From the NCBI GenBank assembly GCA_963628435.1, contig CAVGEY010000030.1, positions 1 to 9,406 on the forward strand: a stretch of 9,406 nt of DNA. Direction: 5' to 3'. Source of the DNA: CAKSQF01 sp963628435. Lineage in GTDB: Bacteria; Bacillota; Clostridia; Oscillospirales; CAG-272. The position numbers and the translations under genes were made by a program. Shown piece by piece: positions 1 to 6,501 of this stretch. The notes beneath the pieces are model-generated. The model saw only the letters and a program-made list of their open reading frames with translations, had not been told where the DNA came from and ran no database searches. Positions within the stretch are counted from its first letter, which is position 1; each line of letters begins with the position of its first letter.

Positions 1-26
1 CCTCTTCGTTGATGTCTGTAAAACAC

Positions 27-53
27 AAAAAGCACCCGCAAGGGGTGCTTTTT
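27..53 (-). terminator. Rho-independent terminator, end of tRNA region
   Basis: An 11-bp perfect stem (27-37 with 43-53) closes a 5-base loop. Read on the minus strand it is GC-rich at the top and ends in a T run. It lies downstream of the tRNA-Cys gene and of the tRNA-Cys 3'-end copy at 60-76. The stem is near-symmetric with A/T tails on both sides, so it could stop transcription from either direction. Positions 1-26 show nothing recognisable. Confidence 0.8.
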
Positions 54-59
54 GCATTT

Positions 60-76
60 TGGAGGCGCCACCCGGA
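60..76 (-). repeat. Copy of the tRNA-Cys 3' end (direct repeat with 159-175)
   Basis: The 17 bases TCCGGGTGGCGCCTCCA (minus strand) are identical to the last 17 bases of the tRNA-Cys gene at 159-175: the T-stem end, the acceptor 3' strand, the discriminator and the encoded CCA. The rest of a tRNA is missing. The bases on its 5' side (77-125) instead form small hairpins, for example ATCGGA/TCCGAT and GGCGG/CCGCC. Like the intact gene, the copy is followed on the minus strand by a terminator. It may be a remnant of integration at the tRNA 3' end, or of a local duplication. No integrase is visible in the window. Confidence 0.75.
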
Positions 77-128
77 CGGCGGCACGCCGCCTATCGGAAG
101 GTCCGATTCCGCCCTTCGGGTCCAACGA

Positions 129-155
129 AAAAAGACACCCTTCGGGTGTCTTTTT
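129..155 (-). terminator. Terminator just after tRNA-Cys
   Basis: A 12-bp stem (129-140 with 144-155) has a 3-base loop and A/T tracts on both sides. On the minus strand it begins only a few bases after the CCA of tRNA-Cys and ends in a T6 run. It is the expected 3' end of the tRNA transcript. Confidence 0.85.
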
Positions 156-158
156 CAT

Positions 159-232
159 TGGAGGCGCCACCCGGAATCGGACCGGGGATAAAGGTTTTGC
201 AGACCTCTGCCTTACCGCTTGGCTATGGCGCC
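159..232 (-). tRNA. tRNA-Cys (anticodon GCA)
   Basis: A complete 74-nt tRNA read on the minus strand. The acceptor GGCGCCA pairs with TGGCGCC, the discriminator is U, and CCA is encoded. The D-arm begins TAGCCAAGCGGTAAGGC, the form usual for bacterial tRNA-Cys. The anticodon stem GAGGT/ACCTT carries loop CTGCAAA, giving anticodon GCA. The T-arm contains GGTCCGATTCC with its loop. It is the last gene of the tRNA cluster. A strong hairpin with a T6 run (260-309) separates it from tRNA-Gly, so it depends on read-through or on a promoter I cannot see. Confidence 0.96.
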
Positions 233-259
233 ATCGCCGGATTTTCGGCTTTTATTATG

Positions 260-309
260 AAAAAACCCACGGCATGGCACAGCTTTCTCTCTTTGTGCGT
301 CTGCCATGG
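260..309 (-). terminator. Terminator-like hairpin between tRNA-Gly and tRNA-Cys
   Basis: On the minus strand CCATGGCA (302-309) pairs with TGCCGTGG (267-274) with one G·U. After a small internal loop, GCACA (294-298) pairs with TGTGC (277-281). A T6 run (260-265) follows directly. This is a textbook intrinsic terminator shape inside the tRNA cluster. It may set tRNA-Cys apart from the four upstream tRNAs, or lower its level by partial termination. Confidence 0.7.
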
Positions 310-323
310 ACTTCTCTTTTTTA

Positions 324-399
324 TGGAGCGGATTACGGGGCTCGAACCCGCCACCTCCACCTTGGCAAGGTGGCGCTCTACCAAATGAGCTAAATCCGC
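324..399 (-). tRNA. tRNA-Gly (anticodon GCC), copy 1
   Basis: A complete 76-nt tRNA on the minus strand. The acceptor GCGGATT pairs with AATCCGC, and UCCA is encoded at the 3' end. The D-arm is AGCTCATTTGGTAGAGC. The anticodon loop sits in CCACCTTGCCAAGGTGG and gives anticodon GCC. The T-loop is GGGTTCGAGCCCC. It is base-for-base identical to the plus-strand tRNA-Gly at 7673-7748, so the two form a 76-bp inverted repeat. Its upstream neighbour is tRNA-Phe, with a 76-base spacer that holds a possible weak hairpin (CCGACA/TGTCGG, 405-438). Confidence 0.98.
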
Positions 400-475
400 G
401 GATGCCGACATTTTACAACTTTCGGCGGGTTGTCGGACCTGTGTCTCGAAGTCCTCATCAACCCCGTTTCGGGAT

Positions 476-551
476 TGGTGCCTCCGGTCGGAATCGAACC
501 AACGACACAGGGATTTTCAGTCCCTCGCTCTACCAACTGAGCTACAGAGGC
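476..551 (-). tRNA. tRNA-Phe (anticodon GAA)
   Basis: A complete 76-nt tRNA on the minus strand. The acceptor GCCTCTG pairs with CGGAGGC with one U·G, and ACCA is encoded. The D-arm is AGCTCAGTTGGTAGAGC. The anticodon arm GGGACTGAAAATCCC shows anticodon GAA. The T-arm TTGGTTCGATTCCGA is normal. It lies between tRNA-Asp and tRNA-Gly in the cluster. Confidence 0.98.
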
Positions 552-560
552 AAATAGTAG

Positions 561-584
561 CGACCGACGCTGCTGCGTCGGTCG
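561..584 (-). other. Perfect hairpin between tRNA-Asp and tRNA-Phe
   Basis: A 10-bp perfect stem (CGACCGACGC at 561-570 with its complement at 575-584) has a 4-base loop. It abuts the CCA end of tRNA-Asp with one base between. No T run follows on the minus strand, so it is unlikely to terminate. A processing or spacer structure in the tRNA precursor is more likely. Confidence 0.7.
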
Positions 585-585
585 T

Positions 586-662
586 TGGCGACCCGGATGG
601 GGCTCGAACCCACGACCTCTAGCGTGACAGGCTAGCGCTCTAACCAACTGAGCTACCAGGCC
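586..662 (-). tRNA. tRNA-Asp (anticodon GUC)
   Basis: A complete 77-nt tRNA on the minus strand. The acceptor GGCCTGG pairs with CCGGGTC with two G·U pairs. The discriminator is G, as usual for tRNA-Asp, and CCA is encoded. The D-arm is AGCTCAGTTGGTTAGAGC. The anticodon arm CTAGCCTGTCACGCTAG gives GTC. The T-arm is GTGGGTTCGAGCCCCAT. It is second in the cluster. Confidence 0.98.
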
Positions 663-692
663 AAAAAGCCGTACGGTGCTCCATCCGGCTTT
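663..692 (-). terminator. Terminator-like hairpin between tRNA-Val and tRNA-Asp
   Basis: On the minus strand AAAGCCG (686-692) pairs with CGGCTTT (665-671) around a 14-base loop, and the T run extends to 663. The T run touches the first base of tRNA-Asp, so full termination here would silence the other four tRNAs. It may be a weak attenuator or simply a spacer fold. Confidence 0.4.
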
Positions 693-695
693 ATT

Positions 696-771
696 TGGTG
701 GAAGTTATAGGGCTCGAACCTATGACCCTCTGCTTGTAGGGCAGATGCTCTCCCAGCTGAGCTAAACTTCC
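696..771 (-). tRNA. tRNA-Val (anticodon UAC)
   Basis: A complete 76-nt tRNA on the minus strand. The acceptor GGAAGTT pairs with AACTTCC, and ACCA is encoded. The D-arm is AGCTCAGCTGGGAGAGC. The anticodon stem TCTGC/GCAGA holds loop CCTACAA, so the anticodon is TAC. The T-arm is CATAGGTTCGAGCCCTATA. The form is typical of Bacillota tRNA-Val. It is the first gene of the cluster, about 31 bases downstream of the -10 box. Confidence 0.98.
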
Positions 772-774
772 GTT

Positions 775-797
775 CCGCCGCCTATTTTCTGCGGCGG
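775..797 (-). other. Leader hairpin of the tRNA transcript
   Basis: CCGCCGC (775-781) pairs perfectly with GCGGCGG (791-797) around a 9-base A/T-rich loop. It lies between the promoter and tRNA-Val, so it would form in the 5' leader of the precursor. No T run follows, so a role in processing or leader stability is more likely than termination. Confidence 0.6.
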
Positions 798-802
798 TTG
801 TA

Positions 803-831
803 ATTATATCATAGCCAAATCTTTTTGTCAA
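803..831 (-). promoter_or_regulatory. Consensus promoter of the tRNA cluster
   Basis: On the minus strand a perfect -35 TTGACA (826-831) and a perfect -10 TATAAT (803-808) are separated by 17 bases. A TGA just before the -10 gives an extended -10 motif. This is as close to the sigma-A (sigma-70 class) consensus as a promoter gets, and it points at tRNA-Val. Such strength fits a stable-RNA unit. Confidence 0.93.
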
Positions 832-852
832 TAGGTTTTTCGGAAAAAACAG

Positions 853-872
853 AAAAAATTTGCTTATTTTTT
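853..872 (-). terminator. Possible weak A/T terminator after prfC
   Basis: A 7-bp all-A/T stem (853-859 with 866-872) is followed on the minus strand by two T runs (to 844). It sits just after the prfC stop codon and just before the tRNA promoter. The stem has no G·C pairs, so termination is doubtful, but it is the only hairpin there. Confidence 0.35.
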
Positions 873-879
873 GACTTTT

Positions 880-2481
880 TCAATCTACCGATGAAAACTC
901 GCGAAGCTCGAGTCCCGGATTCTTCGCTGTCGCCCACTCGATCTCGTATTCGCCGGCGAATATCAGCAGATCTCTTCCCTTCAGATTGCAGACATGCCTT
1001 GTCTGCGACATAAGATTAAGCTCGGATATCGGTTTCGGACTCTTTTCGACATAGCGTATATACTGATGCGGCAGATTCTCCTGTCTGTAAGACACGCCGT
1101 ACTCGCTCTCCATTCTGAATTTCAGCACATCGAACTGAAGCATGCCGACAACTCCGACAACCAGCCGTTCCATTCCCGCGCCGGGGAATGTGAACATCTG
1201 TATAGCGCCCTCCTGGGCGATCTGATTCATACCTTTGGCGAACTGCTTTCTCTTCATCGAGTCAATCTGCTCGACAATCGCGAAATGTTCGGGCGCGAAT
1301 GTCGGTATGCCCGAATATCTGACCTTCATCGGCAGTTCGCAGACGGTATCGCCGATTGCGAAGATGCCGGGGTCGAAAACGCCGATTATATCGCCGGCGT
1401 ATGCCTCATCGATAACCTCTCTCTCCTGCGCCATCATCTGCTGCGGCTGTGAGAGCTTTATGTTTTTGCCCTCTCCGACATGAAAATACTCTTTCGAACG
1501 CTCGAATTTGCCCGAGCAGATCCGCATAAACGCGATTCTGTCGCGGTGCGCCTTGTTCATATTCGCCTGAATCTTAAAGACGAACGCCGAGAATTTCTCG
1601 TTGAACGGATCGACAATCTCGCCGCTGTCGGCATCGATATGCGCTCTCGGATGGCTCGTGAGTTTCAGGAAGCTTTCGAGAAAAGGCTCGATTCCGAAAT
1701 TGTTGAGCGCAGAGCCGAAGAATACGGGCGAGAGCTTGCCCGCGCGGATTTTTTCGACATCGAACTCATATCCGGCGACATCTACAAGCCCTATCTGTTC
1801 GGTAAGCTCGTCGGCGAGCTGCTCGCCGATAAGAGAATTCAGCTTTTCCCTGTCGCTTATCGGACATTCGATTGCCGAAAGACGCTGTCTGCCGCCGTGG
1901 AAATTATCGAATGTGAGTATGCACTCTTTTTCTCTGTCGTAGACGCCTTTGAAGCTGCTGCCGCAGGATATCGGCCAGTTCATCGGATATGTTCCGATTC
2001 CGAACTCGCTTTCAAGCTCATCGAGAAGCTCGAACGGATCGCGCGCCTCGCGGTCGAGTTTGTTTATGAAGGTGAAAATCGGGATTTTCCGCATTGCGCA
2101 GACCTTGAACAGCTTGCGTGTCTGCGGCTCTATTCCCTTTGCGGCATCGATTACCATCACCGCACTGTCGGCCGCCATCAGCGTTCTGTATGTGTCCTCC
2201 GAAAAGTCCTGATGTCCGGGTGTGTCGAGTATGTTTATGCAGAATCCGTTATAGCAGAACTGCATTACAGACGATGTTACCGATATTCCTCTCTGCTTTT
2301 CGAGTTCCATCCAGTCGGATACCGCGTGGCGGTCGCTCGCCTTGCCCTTTACCGAGCCGGCCGTCTGTATCGCTCCGCCGTAAAGCAAAAATTTTTCGGT
2401 GAGCGTTGTCTTGCCCGCGTCGGGGTGCGATATTATCGCGAAAGTTCTTCTGCGGTCTATTTCTTCTCTTATCGATGCCAT
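880..2481 (-). CDS. prfC: Peptide chain release factor 3 (RF3), GTPase
   Basis: RF3 is a cytoplasmic translational GTPase. In studied bacteria it removes RF1 or RF2 from the ribosome after peptide release. The 533-residue protein matches the family's usual length of about 525-535. The G domain shows the P-loop SHPDAGKTT (residues 18-26), the switch region EKQRGISVTSS (61-71), DTPGH (86-90) and the guanine-specificity motif NKLD (140-143). HPDAGKT, DWMELEKQRGIS and DFSEDTYRTL are close to E. coli RF3. Later RF3-like stretches include FVFKIQANMNKAHRDRIAFM and GVVGMLQFDVLKFRMESEY. The ATG at 2479-2481 has an AAAGGA-type ribosome-binding site (about 2491-2498). It follows the CotH-like gene by 74 bases with no T-run hairpin between them, so it may share that transcript, or have a weak promoter I cannot see. 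The stop codon is about 50 bases before the tRNA promoter. The gene looks intact. Confidence 0.97.
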   Translation of the reverse strand: MASIREEIDRRRTFAIISHPDAGKTTLTEKFLLYGGAIQTAGSVKGKASDRHAVSDWMELEKQRGISVTSSVMQFCYNGFCINILDTPGHQDFSEDTYRTLMAADSAVMVIDAAKGIEPQTRKLFKVCAMRKIPIFTFINKLDREARDPFELLDELESEFGIGTYPMNWPISCGSSFKGVYDREKECILTFDNFHGGRQRLSAIECPISDREKLNSLIGEQLADELTEQIGLVDVAGYEFDVEKIRAGKLSPVFFGSALNNFGIEPFLESFLKLTSHPRAHIDADSGEIVDPFNEKFSAFVFKIQANMNKAHRDRIAFMRICSGKFERSKEYFHVGEGKNIKLSQPQQMMAQEREVIDEAYAGDIIGVFDPGIFAIGDTVCELPMKVRYSGIPTFAPEHFAIVEQIDSMKRKQFAKGMNQIAQEGAIQMFTFPGAGMERLVVGVVGMLQFDVLKFRMESEYGVSYRQENLPHQYIRYVEKSPKPISELNLMSQTRHVCNLKGRDLLIFAGEYEIEWATAKNPGLELREFSSVD

Positions 2482-2555
2482 TTGCCGATGTTTCCTTTCA
2501 AGTCTGTCTTTTTAATGTCTTTATGTTCTTTATGCCGCCGCGCAAAATTCCCGCT

Positions 2556-4001
2556 TTACCTGCCCGAAAACTCACGCGAGAGCCACTCATATCTTTCTTT
2601 TATATATTCTTTCAGCTGATTTACGCTGCCGTCCGGCGTTTCGATTTTCGCTATGCTGTCGGGACAGGGATAGACGCTTTTGCCGAGCAGCTCCCATATC
2701 TCGAAATTTCGCCCGAACTCATCGGCGTATGCCGAATAAATCCGCTCGATTTCGCCGATTGCGGCATTGTATATTTTTTTTCCGACCTCTTCCCATCTCT
2801 CTTTCACAAGCTCATCGGAAAACCAATCGAGACCGCAGAGTTTTATGAAAAACGGATTTGAGGAGGCGAGCGCGGCATATTTTTCGTTGCCGGCAAAAAG
2901 CCCCTCGCTGTTCTGGATGTCGTACGCGATGTAATTTCCGAGCGAGAGGTCGAAATCCCAGGGTGCGGTGAGATAAAGTTTGCCGCCCGCCTTTTTGACG
3001 AGATAGAATGACGACCAGCCGACATCGGGATTTTTCACGAATTCCTGAAGAATATACATATCGACAAACGAGTCGATGTCGATAAGTTCGCAGACGGCGG
3101 CCTTGTCGCCGCTGTCAATCGCCGCGAAAACGCGGTCGAAATAATCACGCAGAAAGTCGGCGGCGCCGTCGGCGTATACATCGTTCTTTATGACGAATTT
3201 GCGTCCGCCCGACGAAAACCAATCTACGCCCTCGTCTCCCGAGCCGGCGGCTCTCGCGTCAAGTTCGATAAGATAGTCGCAGTCGACATTTTCCGTGCTT
3301 TCGTCTGTTCTGATTCTGTATTTGCCCGTCTGTATCTGCGCGCAGAGCTGATATACGCCGAGTTCCTCTCCGTTGAGCGTCAGCATGACATAAGCCGACG
3401 GCGTAACATAGCTTATATGCGAAAGCACTCTCGCGGCGGCAAACGCCGAGGCGGCGCGCATCATGCTGTGGTCGGCGAAATTCGCGAGCAGCACCCAGCT
3501 TTTCGACGGGCCGCTCTCAAGTCCGAGCAGATTTATCTTTTCATCGAATTTCAGTCTGTACGGCTTTTTGTCATATCCGGCCCCCCAGAATGTCCAGTTG
3601 CCGCGGCAGCGGATTTGCAGTCCGAGATTCTCGAACGAGTATTCTCCGAGCGGTTCGGTAAGAGTTGCCGCCGCTCTCACATATTCTGTTTTCGATTTTA
3701 CGGCGGCGCCGCCATCGGTCGTGATTTCAAGCACCGGCATTTCATCGGGAAATTCGCAGCCTGCGGCATATCCGATTTCGGCGGGGCCGCCGTCTTTGCC
3801 GTCATCATCGGTTGTCGTGATGTCGGCTGACGGGTTCTTTCGGCCGGTCGTGATTTTTCCGCCGTCCGAATCGGTCGGACTTTTTCCGCCGCATCCGACA
3901 AGCGGCGACACGGTTATAAGCAGAGCAAAAAGGGCGGACAGCGCCGCCCCGAATTTTGCCGCTCTTTTGATTTTCTTGGTTTTCTTTGACTTTTTCGCCA
4001 T
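2556..4001 (-). CDS. CotH-like (atypical kinase fold) lipoprotein
   Basis: The 481-residue protein is predicted to be exported and lipid-anchored. A Lys/Arg-rich start is followed by a hydrophobic stretch (about 16-35) ending in the lipobox LVGC (34-37, lipidated Cys37). A Gly/Asp/Thr-rich linker follows (about 38-85). The rest has the pattern of CotH family proteins: RGNWTF (133-138), KKPYRLKF (145-152) then NLLGL, KSWVLLANF (167-175), LNGEELGVYQL (209-219) and PWDFDLSLGN (347-356). In Bacillus, CotH is an atypical protein kinase of the spore coat. The Asp-rich PWDFD loop is where I would expect metal or nucleotide binding, but activity is inferred. The start is ATG at 3999-4001 with AGGA 5 bases upstream. 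It lies 70 bases after the RCC1 protein gene and probably shares its transcript. The function here is unknown; a surface-protein kinase is one possibility and spore-coat work another. Confidence 0.88.
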   Translation of the reverse strand: MAKKSKKTKKIKRAAKFGAALSALFALLITVSPLVGCGGKSPTDSDGGKITTGRKNPSADITTTDDDGKDGGPAEIGYAAGCEFPDEMPVLEITTDGGAAVKSKTEYVRAAATLTEPLGEYSFENLGLQIRCRGNWTFWGAGYDKKPYRLKFDEKINLLGLESGPSKSWVLLANFADHSMMRAASAFAAARVLSHISYVTPSAYVMLTLNGEELGVYQLCAQIQTGKYRIRTDESTENVDCDYLIELDARAAGSGDEGVDWFSSGGRKFVIKNDVYADGAADFLRDYFDRVFAAIDSGDKAAVCELIDIDSFVDMYILQEFVKNPDVGWSSFYLVKKAGGKLYLTAPWDFDLSLGNYIAYDIQNSEGLFAGNEKYAALASSNPFFIKLCGLDWFSDELVKERWEEVGKKIYNAAIGEIERIYSAYADEFGRNFEIWELLGKSVYPCPDSIAKIETPDGSVNQLKEYIKERYEWLSREFSGR

Positions 4002-4071
4002 CTTTTTCCTGTTTTTTCGGATATTTTGATTGGTTTCGGCCTTTATCGGACAGTTCGATTTTCCGATTTTC

Positions 4072-6432
4072 TTAATTTCCGAGCATCGAGAGGTCGGGCG
4101 CGCCGTATCCGACGCTTACATAACTGCCGTCCGATTTTCTTGCGACCGCTCCGAAATCGCCGGCGTAAACCGCGGCGATATTCGAGAGTGATGATGTGTC
4201 AATCTCCGATTTTCCGATAACGCCGCCCGCGCTTACAACCGTTCCGTCGGCAAGCAGGGCAACCGTTGCGCTTCTGCCCGCGCTGACCGCCGCGACATTT
4301 TCGAAAGATTCTATATCGAGCCTGCCCGACAGAGTCGAGCCCGCGCCGACGAGTTTGCCGTCTTCGGTAAGTCCGACGCTGTGGATGTCGCCCGCGCTGA
4401 TTGCGACAATGCCGCTCCAGCCCGCCGTTGCGCACTGTCCGTCGCCGTTTTCTCCGACCGCCGTTACCTTGCCCTCGGATGTGAGCGCAAGCGTGTGTCT
4501 GCCGCCCGCCGATACCGATACTATCGATTTCATCGAGCCGACTTTAATCTGTCCCGAACTGTTTCTGCCGACCGCGACCACAGTCCCGTCGGCGCAGAGT
4601 CCGACACTGTGATAATCGCCTGCCGAAATCTGCACGATGTTTTTCCACTTTTCGGTCGAGCACTGCCCGAAATCGTTGTTTCCGAAGGCTGCCACGCTGC
4701 CGTCCGACAGCAGAATGAGTATATGCTCCTCACCGACCGCCACCGATACGGCCGACAGTCCGTCGGTCGGAGTGTATGTCATGCCCGCGCCGTAGACCAC
4801 GCTGCCGTCATCTTTTATCAGCGCGGCAAATCTCGATACCGCGAATTTTTCGGCAAGCGCCTCTCTCTTTTTGTCGGCGGACAGATATGAAAAGTATGCG
4901 GGTATATTTTTTCTGAGCGCGGCAACGCTCATACCCTCGACGCTGCTCTTTATGAGTTCGCCGTTTCCCGCTCTTTCGGCATAGTTTACCGCCCTGTCGA
5001 AATCTCCTTTTTCGAGCCAGTAGGACGCCGCTTTTTTGCAGATGTCCTCTTCGAGCCCCTCTTTACGCGACGAATATGCGGCATAGCTTAACGCGCTGTC
5101 GAAATCTTCGGTTTTTATATAGTAAGCGATCGCCGAATCGGCGACTCGGTCAACGCTTGCCGCGCGCTTTGCCAGAGCGATTTCCATCGCTTTTTTGTAA
5201 TCGTTCTTTCCGACTGCGGCGGAGATTGCGCCCTCGGCGGCGCTGTCCTTCTTTTCGGCATCGGCGAGCTTTTCGGCGTATGTCATCGCCTTTTCGTATT
5301 CGCCCGCGACCATCGCGCCGTCATAGATTTTTTCGTAGAGAGCCGCCGTGTCGTATCCGCCGTTTTTCTCGAGCGTTTCGGCAAAAATCACCGCGCTCTC
5401 GTACTGTCCTTTGCCTTCGTAATATCCGATTGCCGCCTCGCATATTTCGGTGATTTTCGAATCCGGAAGCCCCGAGTTTTTCGCCACTTCGAGCGCCGAC
5501 AGATAGTCGCCCCTCTTTATGTATGCATCGGCGAGCGCCTCTCCGTCGCTCTTTGTAACGGCGGGCGCGGTTGTGATTTCGGCAGTTGCCGCGCCGTCGC
5601 CCGTTTCGGAGGGAGAGGCGTGTTTCAATCCGAGTATGATCCCGAACACGCAGATTTCGACAAGAATCAGCGCGCCGAGCGAACAGAGCAGAATAATCAG
5701 CAGTTTTTTCTTTTTCTTTTCGGGAGAGGCGATTGCCGCCGTATCTCCGAAATAGTCATAGAGCGCCGTTTTCGACTGATTGCAGATCGGGCAGACCTCT
5801 TCCTGACAGAGCTCTCCGCAGGTGCATCTCCAGACAATCGGCGACAGCTTTTCGGGCAGATATTTCGCGCTCTGTCCGAATTTTCCCTTGATTTCATCGG
5901 CGGTTTCGCTGCTGAGCACCGATGTGAGAAGCACGGGCGTATCGGGCGGCGCGAAGAAATCGCCGTGCAGATATTCGACGGCGGCGCTGCCGAACACCGC
6001 TCTGCTCATCGACAGCTCAAATGACGCCGGCCTTTTCCCGAAAGGCGGAATGTCGAGTCCGAGCGAAAATTCTATGCTCTCGCCTGCGGGCAGACCGCCG
6101 CCCTCTCCCGCATCGCCGAATTTTATCTGTTTTGCGAACAGTTCGCCGCCGTCCGCATCTTTTATCGGCTCACCGTCCGAGTCGAAAAGACGGATTATCA
6201 GCGCGGCGGAGCTGAGATTTTCGGTGTACCCCGCCCCGTCGGGATATTCTATGCCCGTGCTTACGGTGTATCCGTCCCCGTTCGATTTCAGTTCGGACGG
6301 CAGAATCACAAGCGGACAGCGAAGCGATATCTGCTTTTTCTGTTTTGCGACCGTCTTTTCTTTCTTCGGCTTTTTATCGTTATTATTCGGCGCTTTTTCG
6401 GCGCCGCTCTTTTTATCGGTCATATCGGCCAT
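4072..6432 (-). CDS. Zinc-ribbon / transmembrane / helical-repeat / RCC1-propeller protein
   Basis: Not assignable to a named gene. The reading frame runs open to a TTG at 6498, but that TTG has no ribosome-binding site. ATG at 6430-6432 follows GGAAAGGA, so I prefer it (786 residues; positions below count from the TTG, subtract 22). The start is Lys-rich (28-56). A beta-rich domain follows (57-190). A Cys cluster (C225, C227, C231, C236, C239) looks like a zinc ribbon. KKKKK and one transmembrane helix (266-291) suggest the N-terminus is inside. About six helical TPR-like repeats (318-515) have the pattern Y-x(3)-GDY-x(2)-A-x(4)-A. Seven RCC1-like blades (about 550-808) carry an AG or VG dipeptide at 588, 626, 664, 702, 740 and 779, an almost exact 38-residue period, with GGRHTLALTSEGKVTAVG as the clearest unit. 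Propeller and helical repeats would lie outside the membrane as a binding scaffold. Its neighbours are the M15-like gene upstream and the CotH-like gene downstream. Confidence 0.87.
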   Translation of the reverse strand: MADMTDKKSGAEKAPNNNDKKPKKEKTVAKQKKQISLRCPLVILPSELKSNGDGYTVSTGIEYPDGAGYTENLSSAALIIRLFDSDGEPIKDADGGELFAKQIKFGDAGEGGGLPAGESIEFSLGLDIPPFGKRPASFELSMSRAVFGSAAVEYLHGDFFAPPDTPVLLTSVLSSETADEIKGKFGQSAKYLPEKLSPIVWRCTCGELCQEEVCPICNQSKTALYDYFGDTAAIASPEKKKKKLLIILLCSLGALILVEICVFGIILGLKHASPSETGDGAATAEITTAPAVTKSDGEALADAYIKRGDYLSALEVAKNSGLPDSKITEICEAAIGYYEGKGQYESAVIFAETLEKNGGYDTAALYEKIYDGAMVAGEYEKAMTYAEKLADAEKKDSAAEGAISAAVGKNDYKKAMEIALAKRAASVDRVADSAIAYYIKTEDFDSALSYAAYSSRKEGLEEDICKKAASYWLEKGDFDRAVNYAERAGNGELIKSSVEGMSVAALRKNIPAYFSYLSADKKREALAEKFAVSRFAALIKDDGSVVYGAGMTYTPTDGLSAVSVAVGEEHILILLSDGSVAAFGNNDFGQCSTEKWKNIVQISAGDYHSVGLCADGTVVAVGRNSSGQIKVGSMKSIVSVSAGGRHTLALTSEGKVTAVGENGDGQCATAGWSGIVAISAGDIHSVGLTEDGKLVGAGSTLSGRLDIESFENVAAVSAGRSATVALLADGTVVSAGGVIGKSEIDTSSLSNIAAVYAGDFGAVARKSDGSYVSVGYGAPDLSMLGN

Positions 6433-6463
6433 TGCCGCATCCGTCCTTTCCGCGTCTTTTGTC

Positions 6464-6490
6464 CGCGTATTTCGCGTATTTCGCGTATTT
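6464..6490 (-). repeat. Short tandem repeat, 3 x 9 bp
   Basis: Three perfect copies of CGCGTATTT (plus strand) are flanked on both sides by GTCCGC. They lie between the M15-like gene stop (6502) and the preferred start of the RCC1 protein (6432). If the TTG at 6498 were used, they would encode the odd stretch NTRNTRNTR. I read them as a spacer repeat rather than protein. Confidence 0.7.
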
Positions 6491-6501
6491 GTCCGCAATC
6501 A

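Noticed and set aside
390..647. Minus-strand open frame with the VAQLVERGTENPCVVGSIPTGGT-like stretch
   Set aside because: This is the well-known false translation of tRNA genes; it runs across tRNA-Phe and tRNA-Asp.
159..831. Complete integrated element at the tRNA cluster
   Set aside because: The duplicated tRNA-Cys end is suggestive, but no integrase, excisionase or phage gene lies in the window.
1480..2619. Long plus-strand open frame (379 codons) opposite prfC
   Set aside because: It lies wholly over the clear RF3 gene and the following gap, its Cys/Arg/Tyr-rich translation resembles no family I know, and it is best explained as an antisense shadow of the RF3 codons.
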